A stretch of 64,000 nt of DNA from an uncultured Bacteroidales bacterium. GTDB taxonomy: Bacteria > Bacteroidota > Bacteroidia > Bacteroidales > UBA932. Positions 31,950-38,884 of this stretch are shown here, one piece after another (position 1 is the stretch's first letter; each line of letters opens with the position of its first letter). Location of the stretch: assembly GCA_944326305.1 (NCBI GenBank), contig CALVDL010000001.1, positions 62,001-126,000 on the forward strand. Reading direction: 5' to 3'. The notes below the pieces were generated by a model. That model searched no databases. It was not told the origin of the DNA and was given only the letters and a program-made list of their open reading frames with translations. The position numbers and the translations under genes were made by a program.

Positions 31950-33590
31950 TTAGTTTGAGTACCCTGTCCAGGAGATATCCAACAGACAAACAGCGTCAAA
32001 TCTAACATTTGTCGATTGCGATGGACGAAGGTTTGTAATTACTATAATAAAGTCTCCTGAAACATTAAAGTTAAGATTGGCATTATAGACTTGTTTAGCA
32101 GTAACAGGATTTTCGATTACTGTTTGGGTTGCAAGTACAACACTGCCGTCTGCGCTTTTTAATTCAACTTTGAATGAAAGGCCATTCTTTACTGCTGCGT
32201 CCGGAGATGCTGTTCCATATTTTATTGATATTGTTCCACAACCTCCGTTCAATACTGGAGATGTTGCAACCCCCGTTTTTGCTTCTGAACCTGCAAGAGC
32301 AGGCCTTTTGCTGCCATCATCAGGAATTTCTGACCAGTTAGCGTATCCCAAACCAAGAATGTTCGTGAAGGCCCATCCATTCGATGTAGTTCCATCTGCC
32401 ACTGCAGCCACACCAGCTGTGGTATTTAGTGTTTCCAAATCCGCACTTCCACCACTAACTTCAGCTGTGGCAGACTGGATAACAGTAACGATCTTAACTC
32501 CGATTTCAGATGGAATCCTAATCTGACCACTACGTTCAGCTCCCGTGTCATTCGGTTTCACATTGAATGTAAGCACATCAGTCCTGAGAGCCTTTGTAGC
32601 CGGGACATATTCTATCCAACTTTGTGCCTGCGGATCTACTATCGGTGTTCCATACTGTAAATTGGTCTCGATAGTGAAAGTGACTTCACCGCCAGCTGCG
32701 TCTATGTTTGCTACTTCTTTAACCACAATGAGTTGCCCCTCGGCGAAAGAAAGTATCTTTGCAGAAGTCAGTCCTGCACCATTGACAGCCACTACATAGA
32801 TGTCAGCATCTACTAGAGGGTCAGGAGCCGTGACATTCAATGTCCCTTCAGATACGGATGAGCTTGTTACTGTTACAGTATATCCGTTTATAGGTATAGC
32901 TGTAACTTTGGTAGCATCATCTGCCGCAGTTATAGTATATTTTACTTGTGTCGTTGCTCCGGCAGAGACTGCAATATCGGTATTCTCAATATTAAGAGAG
33001 AATGTCTGTGTCTGGACTATAGGTATTTCAATAGTGCCGTCTGCAAGTTCAATGATTACCTTAGTTCCATCTTCAGACTTCCTTACATCCTTAACTACAC
33101 CTATATTGGCGCTTCCTTCTATCAGCTGCCATTCTCCGTCACCTACTTTGTAATATAGCTGTCCGTCACGTATCTCAAATTCAGGAGCTACGGAAACAGG
33201 AACATTGGCACCATCGTTTTTCAGGAATTCCCCGTTTACTGTCCAGCACAGAGTGCCTGTCTCGTCCTCCTTTACACCGATAGAAGGCTCCTTGCCATCT
33301 TCACCGTTCTTTATAGTGAGGATCTGACCGTTTGAAAGAGTAAGTTCATACCCTCCGGTCTCCAGAGTAGTCATGCTTACCACACGTATGTCATCCTGCA
33401 GATCCCTTACGAGAGTTGAGAGTGACTGCACTGTAGTATTGAGATCCGATACAAGGGCTTCGAGTTCGGTTACGCGGTTTTCAAGGTCATCGACCCTGCC
33501 TGTAAGTTTGGAGTCATCGTATTTGTCACAGGCGGCAAATAGAATTGTTGCAATTCCTAATAGGAATGTGGTTAATAGTTTTGTTTTCAT
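31950..33590 (-). CDS. Surface lipoprotein with PL29-type N-terminal (DUF4988-like) domain
   Basis: The 546-residue protein has a lipoprotein signal peptide (MKTKLLTTFLLGIATILFAAC), an N-terminal coiled coil (VDDLENRVTELEALVSDLNTTV..., residues 30-70), and the DUF4988/PL29-N segment (YELTLSNGQILTIKNGEDGKEPSIGVKED) near 85-130. Beta-sandwich repeats follow, one resembling a BACON domain (TFTIETNL...SWIEYVP...FNVKPN), and a C-terminal lectin-like sandwich. Such proteins are displayed on the surface next to Sus loci and probably bind glycans or trimerise; no lyase catalytic domain is present. It is more A+T-rich than the Sus genes and separated from them by repeat arrays. Confidence 0.8.
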   Translation of the reverse strand: MKTKLLTTFLLGIATILFAACDKYDDSKLTGRVDDLENRVTELEALVSDLNTTVQSLSTLVRDLQDDIRVVSMTTLETGGYELTLSNGQILTIKNGEDGKEPSIGVKEDETGTLCWTVNGEFLKNDGANVPVSVAPEFEIRDGQLYYKVGDGEWQLIEGSANIGVVKDVRKSEDGTKVIIELADGTIEIPIVQTQTFSLNIENTDIAVSAGATTQVKYTITAADDATKVTAIPINGYTVTVTSSSVSEGTLNVTAPDPLVDADIYVVAVNGAGLTSAKILSFAEGQLIVVKEVANIDAAGGEVTFTIETNLQYGTPIVDPQAQSWIEYVPATKALRTDVLTFNVKPNDTGAERSGQIRIPSEIGVKIVTVIQSATAEVSGGSADLETLNTTAGVAAVADGTTSNGWAFTNILGLGYANWSEIPDDGSKRPALAGSEAKTGVATSPVLNGGCGTISIKYGTASPDAAVKNGLSFKVELKSADGSVVLATQTVIENPVTAKQVYNANLNFNVSGDFIIVITNLRPSQSTNVRFDAVCLLDISWTGYSN

Positions 33591-33632
33591 GATAATTAAT
33601 TGAATAAAAGTTAATGATATATGGTTTATAAA

Positions 33633-33752
33633 CAGATCCCTCGACTTCGCTCGGGATGACAGAAGAGAGGATTCCTCGACTTCGCTCGGGATGACAGAGG
33701 AGAAGGGGCTGAGGCCTCCGCTCGGGATGACAGCTCTACACTCGGGAAGGCA
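33633..33752. repeat. Palindromic repeat, copy 4 (right arms only)
   Basis: It begins CAGATCCCTCGACTTCGCTC and has arm ends GGGATGACA at 33653-33661, 33688-33696 and 33724-33732, then degenerate ends at 33744-33752 and about 33763-33770. No left arm is visible. It stops about 12 bases from the GIY-YIG stop codon. Confidence 0.8.
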
Positions 33753-33780
33753 GCTATACGCTCTGGATGCCGGTAATAAG

Positions 33781-34083
33781 CTATTTGTTATTTATCCGGA
33801 ACGACAATGACAGATCTTCATAATGCGGGTTTGTGGTTTGTATCAGTGTTTCTTTCTTTGCTCTGGACCATTTCTTAAGTTTCTTTTCTCTGGCAATTGC
33901 TTCGTCGACGTCTGAATAGGTTTCATAGTAGACAAGGTTGGTACAGCAATACTTCCGGGTGAAGCCAGGGATTGTTCCTGACTGATGCTCTTTTACTCTC
34001 CTTTCGAGATTATCAGTGACACCTATATACAGGGCGTTACGGTTGTCTGACATCATGAAGTAAATGTAGTATTGCTTGTACAT
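33781..34083 (-). CDS. GIY-YIG nuclease family protein
   Basis: The 100-residue protein is a complete single GIY-YIG domain of the UPF0213/YhbQ-like class: YYIYFMMSDNRNALYIGVTDNLERRV (GIY and YIG-type motifs), the RR arginine, E-H in VKEHQSG, and the terminal glutamate in AREKKLKKW. It could cut structured or branched DNA. It lies between repeat arrays copy 4 (downstream) and copy 5 (110 bp upstream), with no other gene in the interval, resembling a repeat-bounded cargo. Confidence 0.9.
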   Translation of the reverse strand: MYKQYYIYFMMSDNRNALYIGVTDNLERRVKEHQSGTIPGFTRKYCCTNLVYYETYSDVDEAIAREKKLKKWSRAKKETLIQTTNPHYEDLSLSFRINNK

Positions 34084-34192
34084 GGCGTTTATTATTTTTT
34101 ATTATGAAACAGTTTCTGAACTCGGTCCCTCAGTTGTATTTTGGCTGATAGGGGGCGGCCCATACGGCATAATGTATGCCAAGCTTGTCTAT

Positions 34193-34441
34193 TGTCATTT
34201 CAACCGACCGGAGCCCTTTTTGTCATTCTGGCTAGACGGTGCTTTCTGTCATTTCGACCGACCTGGAAGCCTTTTTGTCATTTCGACCGAGCGAAGCGAG
34301 CGGAGAAATCTGCGGGATTGATTATGCAGATTTCTCAGCTACGTGCTGCGCACTCCGTTCGAAATGACAGGAAAAAAGGCTGTCGTCTCCGTTCCCGAAA
34401 TGACATGAAGGAAGGCTGTCGACTCCGTTCCTGAAATGACA
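34193..34441. repeat. Palindromic TGTCATTTCGA repeat array, copy 5
   Basis: Left arms start at 34193, 34221, 34247 and 34276. The core AGAAATCTG (34304-34312) pairs with CAGATTTCT (34327-34335). Right arms end at 34369, 34405 and 34441, spaced exactly 36 bp. Its right side overlaps the 3' end of the truncated lipoprotein frame. Confidence 0.9.
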
Positions 34442-34773
34442 ATAAAAGGTGTCAACCCCGCTTTTTCAAGAATATTGGCGAGTTTGTCATTAAGGAAAAG
34501 AGTAGGATTCCCGTTCCTGTCCTTATTGATATTGGAAGCGAAAAGTTCGACAATATCAAAGAATGCCGTACCGTCCTCAAGCATATAATCCCCTGCATTG
34601 AGCGGATTTACATCATTTGTCTCTATATATACAGATATGAAAGGATACTTATCTCCATAAGATTTAGTAACCATGCTTTCGTTTAAGACAGTAATATCCT
34701 TTTCTTCTATTTGTTCACATCCTGCGATGATGGAAGATATAAATACAATCAGATATATGTAAAAATTTTTCAT
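34339..34773 (-). pseudogene. Truncated GH18-type lipoprotein, 3' end replaced by repeat
   Basis: A lipoprotein signal peptide (MKNFYIYLIVFISSIIAGC) is followed by FISVYIETNDVNPLNAGDYMLEDGTAFFDIVELFASNIN...PTLFLNDKLANILEKAG, which resembles the start of a GH18-type (endo-beta-N-acetylglucosaminidase-like) barrel in Bacteroidota lipoproteins. After about 110 residues the frame enters repeat copy 5 (VISGTE.TAF units encoded by the 36-bp arms). The catalytic region is therefore missing. It follows the DUF1735-GH18 gene by 10 bp and may once have been the last gene of the Sus-like operon. Confidence 0.75.
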
Positions 34774-34783
34774 AACTGTTATA

Positions 34784-36373
34784 TTACCAGTCTTTTACCC
34801 ATTTATCATATTGATTCCAACTCGGGTTATTAGGGTCAGGAGGATTTAATAATCGTCCTACAGATATTCCTATTTGGAAATAATCGTTGATTTCCAGCAT
34901 ATCGAGAACATACGCTGGATTAGCCCATATACTTCCTTCAAACTTATCTTGGCGATTTGACCGTATATCGTAAAAGACAGAGATACCGCTTTGTTTATAC
35001 CCATTCCGGACCCAGTCTGATATTTTTTCACTTTGTGCTGTATCTTCTCCCGTGTACCATGTGGCATGGATGCAGCCGTAATATTTTGCATCAAGTCCGG
35101 CAATCGGCTTGCGTGGATGAAGTTCAGAAACAGGAGACATTCCCTGATGCCATGGGTCCACTATCTGGACCGGTTCGTTTTCGCTGCAGTAGCCGGACCA
35201 GGCGTAGTCGATGTATTGTCCGACTTCGATGCCGTCGGTGGCCGCTGTGTCCCAGAAGTATTCGGTAGGATCTTCGTAGTCTACAAGGGTCAGGAGCCTG
35301 TCAGGTCCGAGAGCCTCACGGAGAGCCTTGATGAGCTTCGGGTAAGATGTGGTGTTCATTTCAGGGAAACCGTTTTCGGCGGCCCTGTCATATCCGGTGT
35401 TCCTGTCCCAGAGGTTGATGCCGTCTATAGGGTAAGTGTCCACCAGCCTTCTGACGGACGCCACGAAATCGTCTATCTGCGCATCGGTGAAGTTACAGAA
35501 CCCTATTCCCTGTCCTCCTCCCTCGATGCAGATGCAGACTTTCCGTCCGCTGTCCTGGACAGGCTGGATACGCTCTGCATAGTGCTCAAGGACGTACCTG
35601 AGATCGGCACTTGGGGTAACGGATACCTTGCCGGTGGAACTGTCATAGCCGACTGATGCTGTACGCAGATTCACTATATTGCCAATCCCTGAATGGGAAT
35701 ATGAGTTGGACTTTGAATCATATATTTCAAGAATCATATCATTTGCCAGTCTCGGGTCGTATTCGGTAGTGTTCAGGTAGAACACCGTGAACATGTCCTC
35801 TCCGGTGTAGAGTTCATACCCGTCCGGGTCAGTATATGATTCCCTGACGGTGACATCCACAAGGACAGTGCTGTCAGAAAGCTCCTCCGTAAGGGAAGTC
35901 CCGACAATCGGGAGCAGGTAGCGTCCCGGCTCCAGTATGTCGCCGATGGACGTTTTGGCAGAGACGGTAAGCGTGTTCACTTCGCTTTCGACCGCGCCCC
36001 GCTGCATGTCGATGTAGTTTCCTTTCTGGAAGTGGTAGTAGGCGGCAGGAAGCAACTTATATTCAATTCCTGTCTGTTCGGAATATTGTTTTACGAAATC
36101 ATTGTCCGTACAAGAGAAGTCGATTATGATGTTGCTTTCAGCAGGTTTTGTCGCCTGCAGGTATATGTCCCTTGTCTGCTGGCCCTCCCCGTGTGTGAAT
36201 GTCATTGTCACGACATTGTCCGGGGACTGCTCAGCGCGGAGGGAGAGGATGGCTTCCGCATTGAATTCATCTGAATCAGGCATGCTTCCCGTGTCTTCAT
36301 TCACTCCAAGGTCGGTGCAGGATGCCAATAGGAAAGTCCCCAGAATTACAATATTATAGATTTTGTGTTTCAT
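34784..36373 (-). CDS. DUF1735 and GH18-like surface lipoprotein, catalytic motif degenerate
   Basis: The 529-residue lipoprotein (lipobox LLASC, cysteine near 19) has an N-terminal DUF1735-type domain (residues about 40-190) and a GH18-like TIM barrel (about 195-500). The GH18 catalytic strand normally reads DGxDxDxE; here it is DGINLWDRN near residue 315, so the catalytic glutamate is absent. The protein thus probably binds glycan rather than cutting it. Domain order matches BT3987-type endoglycosidases as I remember them. The last roughly 90 codons are markedly more A+T-rich than the middle, suggesting mosaic origin. Confidence 0.82.
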   Translation of the reverse strand: MKHKIYNIVILGTFLLASCTDLGVNEDTGSMPDSDEFNAEAILSLRAEQSPDNVVTMTFTHGEGQQTRDIYLQATKPAESNIIIDFSCTDNDFVKQYSEQTGIEYKLLPAAYYHFQKGNYIDMQRGAVESEVNTLTVSAKTSIGDILEPGRYLLPIVGTSLTEELSDSTVLVDVTVRESYTDPDGYELYTGEDMFTVFYLNTTEYDPRLANDMILEIYDSKSNSYSHSGIGNIVNLRTASVGYDSSTGKVSVTPSADLRYVLEHYAERIQPVQDSGRKVCICIEGGGQGIGFCNFTDAQIDDFVASVRRLVDTYPIDGINLWDRNTGYDRAAENGFPEMNTTSYPKLIKALREALGPDRLLTLVDYEDPTEYFWDTAATDGIEVGQYIDYAWSGYCSENEPVQIVDPWHQGMSPVSELHPRKPIAGLDAKYYGCIHATWYTGEDTAQSEKISDWVRNGYKQSGISVFYDIRSNRQDKFEGSIWANPAYVLDMLEINDYFQIGISVGRLLNPPDPNNPSWNQYDKWVKDW

Positions 36374-36376
36374 GGT

Positions 36377-37786
36377 CTATTCTGTTTTATTGATTTCAGG
36401 GATCTCGATACCGGACGGCCAGGTGATGTCGGACTGTGCCTGCCCGTGGTTTTCGTACATGGAGTAGTCGTGGATGGTGTTCCCGCTGCCCTCGTCGAAC
36501 TTCCAGTAGCCGATGAGGTCAGGATAGTTCTCCGCGACATAGTCAGGGAGGCGGTACATGTTGTCCCATATCTCCTGCTGTGTGCGGGCGACCCTCCATA
36601 CACGGGCCTCAGCAATCTTGCCCTGGAGCGGACGGAAGTCGTTGTACGACCATCCGATGCAGAAGCGGTATGCCTCCGTCATCCCGAGGGCCTGCATTGC
36701 GAGCGTGATGCGGTTGTCGGCGCTGGAGCCGGTCACACCGACATCCTTCGCCTCGTCGGTGAGCTGCCCGTTCACATAGATGCGTGCGGTGCGTGTGGCC
36801 TGGTCGTATGTGCAGGCTACATGGTACCACAGCCCCGCCTCGAGCTTCTTGGAAGGGTCGGACTTGGACGGGAGCTTCCCGAACTGGGAGCCGTTGCCGC
36901 TGCCGTCGAACTGGAGCTGCTGCCTCTCGAAGCTGGCGTCGCCGATTCGCAGGAGGAGGTACTGCTCCACTCCCATTACGGTGGATATGTTGCACTCGCC
37001 GAAGTCATTGGAGGTGTCGAACCTGTCGATGTTGATCAGGGCCTCGTATGTGACTGCCGTAAGGTCATTGTATACATCGGCAAGAGGCCCGGGCTGGTCA
37101 AGGAGCGGGAAGTTTATCCAGTTGTCGGTGAGCTGGGCCGCGACGGTGATGGCCGATGTGCGCTTTACAAGGTAGTACGCTATGGACGAGCCGTCCATCG
37201 TGGCCATGTCGTCGGATGTGACGCGGACAGGCAGGAGCCATGTGCGGTCGATTTCAAGTGCACCGGTCTGGTCCTCGCCCTCGCCGGCAAGTCCCTTGAA
37301 GCCGATGGTTACGGTCTCTGAGGTGGTCCTTCCTGCCTCTATGGTGACTGTCTGCGGCGTGAAGTCAAGGTACTGTGCCGGGAGGAACGCGTAGTCGGTG
37401 CCGTAGCGGGAGTTGTATTCCGCCACGAGTGACTCGTCCACGGCCACGGTGGCCGTGATGTCGGTGTCCTCAGGGTACGCCATGACTACCGAGAGCTGCT
37501 GGGATGCTGTCTGGACACGGTTCGAGAAGTTCGCGGCCTGGACCTGCTCCATCTGGCTGACGTCAAGGTAGATGGAGTTGGGGAAGACGTGGTCGACGGG
37601 GTCGAAGCGGTTGCAGGAAAGCAGCAGTGCTGCGGCACTCAATGTCATTCCGACCGACCGGAGGGAGCGGGGGAATTTGTGGGATTGGAATGACAGATTT
37701 CTCGACTGCGCTTCGCTCCGCTCGAAATGACAGAGACGCACTTTGCTCGGCTCGGGATGAAAGTATTGTTTTTGGTGTTGTATCAT
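36377..37786 (-). CDS. DUF1735 and LamG-domain surface lipoprotein with repeat inside its signal peptide
   Basis: The mature part starts at the lipobox LSAAALLLSCN, then has a DUF1735-type domain (residues about 65-215) and a LamG/concanavalin-like domain (about 225-460, including GLWYHVACTYDQATRTARIYVNGQ). It is a predicted surface glycan-binding protein of the Sus-like locus, like BT3986-type proteins. Codons 9-48 (from H-P-E-P-S to G-M-T) are encoded by repeat copy 6, exactly 120 bp and in frame. Translation may begin at ATG 37786, giving a long N-terminal extension, or at the ATG in the repeat's GGAATGACA end. Confidence 0.85.
   Translation of the reverse strand: MIQHQKQYFHPEPSKVRLCHFERSEAQSRNLSFQSHKFPRSLRSVGMTLSAAALLLSCNRFDPVDHVFPNSIYLDVSQMEQVQAANFSNRVQTASQQLSVVMAYPEDTDITATVAVDESLVAEYNSRYGTDYAFLPAQYLDFTPQTVTIEAGRTTSETVTIGFKGLAGEGEDQTGALEIDRTWLLPVRVTSDDMATMDGSSIAYYLVKRTSAITVAAQLTDNWINFPLLDQPGPLADVYNDLTAVTYEALINIDRFDTSNDFGECNISTVMGVEQYLLLRIGDASFERQQLQFDGSGNGSQFGKLPSKSDPSKKLEAGLWYHVACTYDQATRTARIYVNGQLTDEAKDVGVTGSSADNRITLAMQALGMTEAYRFCIGWSYNDFRPLQGKIAEARVWRVARTQQEIWDNMYRLPDYVAENYPDLIGYWKFDEGSGNTIHDYSMYENHGQAQSDITWPSGIEIPEINKTE
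37643..37762. repeat. Palindromic repeat, copy 6, in frame within a signal peptide
   Basis: From TGTCATTCC (37643) to the first GAAATGACA end (37732) is 90 bp; a second right arm adds 30 bp to 37762. On the minus strand it encodes CHFERSEAQSRNL and RSLRSVGMT, ending ten residues before the lipobox cysteine of the LamG protein. Confidence 0.9.
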
Positions 37787-37814
37787 GGTTTTAATGTTTT
37801 CTTGATTTTACAAA

Positions 37815-37843
37815 CAGATCCCTCGGCTCCGCTCGGGATGACA
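37815..37843. repeat. Palindromic repeat, copy 7 (single right arm)
   Basis: CAGATCCCTCGGCTCCGCTC followed by GGGATGACA, in the 74-bp gap between the GH18-like binding-protein gene and the LamG gene. Confidence 0.8.
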
Positions 37844-37860
37844 GCCAAGGGCGGTCCTGC

Positions 37861-38769
37861 CTATGGATTCATACGTGAGATGAGGGATCGGAGGGTGAGC
37901 CAGTCGCCGTCGTAGTGGTAGTAGTCGGACTCTATGCCGTAGAGTGCGAGTCCGGCCATGGGACCGTAGATGATGACGTTGTCGGCCATCGCCTCGAGTA
38001 CGGGAGTCTCGGCGTTGTCGCTGTCATAGTACACCCCGTCGAAGTCTGCCGCGAGCAGCATTTTTTCCTTTGGCACGCCCCAGTCGGTGGCGTCGAGGAC
38101 GACGTTGCGAAGGTCATATCCGTTCTCCGTGGTCTCGGTGGCAAGGACAAATAGGTCGATGCTCTGGAGGTCCTCCTGCGGGATGAATGCCGGATTCCCC
38201 TCGAAAGCGATGATCCGGCCTCCGGACTTTGCAGTGATGAGCCTTTCAACAGCCGCCTTTGCGGCAGCCGCGGTGGCACCTCCGTCCTCCTTTGGTATTC
38301 CCGTGAGGGAGAACCCGTCAAGGGCGTTGTCCTGTACGGTTGCTATCGCCCGGTCGATGGCGGCGTCGCGTGCCGTCTGGTCAAGGAGGGCCTGGGGGTC
38401 GGACGCGAAGTCTATCTGGTAGAGGACCTTAGTCCCGAGGCTCTTCATCCAGGCCATGTCCTCGGCATCGAATGCCGAGAAGTTCTCCGCATTTGTCAGG
38501 GACACTATGTCCAGAGAGTCGGGCAGGCATCGCATGAAGCCCTTCTCGCTGACGGCCCCTTCGGGGGAGTTCTCGAAGCGGACGTAGATGAGGGAGTGGT
38601 CGCGTGACTTGTATTCGCGTATTGCGGCCTTGTATTCCTCCCAGAGTGCCGGGTCCTGTTCCCACGGGAGGACCGTGTCTATGGTGATGGATTCGGTCTC
38701 GGTCCAGTCGGAGCACCCCGCGAGAAGGAGGGCGGCAAGGAGTGTAGGTATGAGTAATTTATATTTCAT
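37861..38769 (-). CDS. GH18-like surface lipoprotein, probably a glycan-binding protein
   Basis: The 302-residue protein has a normal lipoprotein signal peptide (MKYKLLIPTLLAALLLAGC) and one GH18-like TIM barrel. The region corresponding to the catalytic DGxDxDxE reads LDGFSLTGIP, lacking the acids, so hydrolysis is not expected. Similar proteins follow SusD in the B. thetaiotaomicron high-mannose N-glycan locus (BT3985-like, from memory) and act as surface glycan-binding proteins. It lies between susD (116 bp upstream, including repeat copy 8) and the LamG gene. Confidence 0.8.
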   Translation of the reverse strand: MKYKLLIPTLLAALLLAGCSDWTETESITIDTVLPWEQDPALWEEYKAAIREYKSRDHSLIYVRFENSPEGAVSEKGFMRCLPDSLDIVSLTNAENFSAFDAEDMAWMKSLGTKVLYQIDFASDPQALLDQTARDAAIDRAIATVQDNALDGFSLTGIPKEDGGATAAAAKAAVERLITAKSGGRIIAFEGNPAFIPQEDLQSIDLFVLATETTENGYDLRNVVLDATDWGVPKEKMLLAADFDGVYYDSDNAETPVLEAMADNVIIYGPMAGLALYGIESDYYHYDGDWLTLRSLISRMNP

Positions 38770-38796
38770 TGTTCTAAAGTTTTCTTGGTTTTTATA

Positions 38797-38878
38797 CAGA
38801 TCCCTCGGCTCACTGCGTTCGCTCGGGATGACAAAGGAGCGTGACGCTCGGGATGACAGGTAAGCACTCGGGATGACA
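38797..38878. repeat. Palindromic repeat, copy 8 (right arms only)
   Basis: It begins CAGATCCCTCGGCTCACTGC; arm ends GGGATGACA lie at 38825-38833, 38850-38858 and 38870-38878, in the gap between susD and the GH18-like gene, six bases from the susD stop. Confidence 0.8.
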
Positions 38879-38884
38879 GGAGGG

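Noticed and set aside
36365..37321. 318-codon plus-strand frame opposite the LamG gene
   Set aside because: It mirrors the codon structure of the convincing LamG gene and has no recognisable features.
37643..37786. The repeat-containing N-terminus as an ordinary coding extension of the LamG protein
   Set aside because: The same sequence occurs in non-coding gaps and in SusD; it is a mobile repeat, not an ancestral protein segment.
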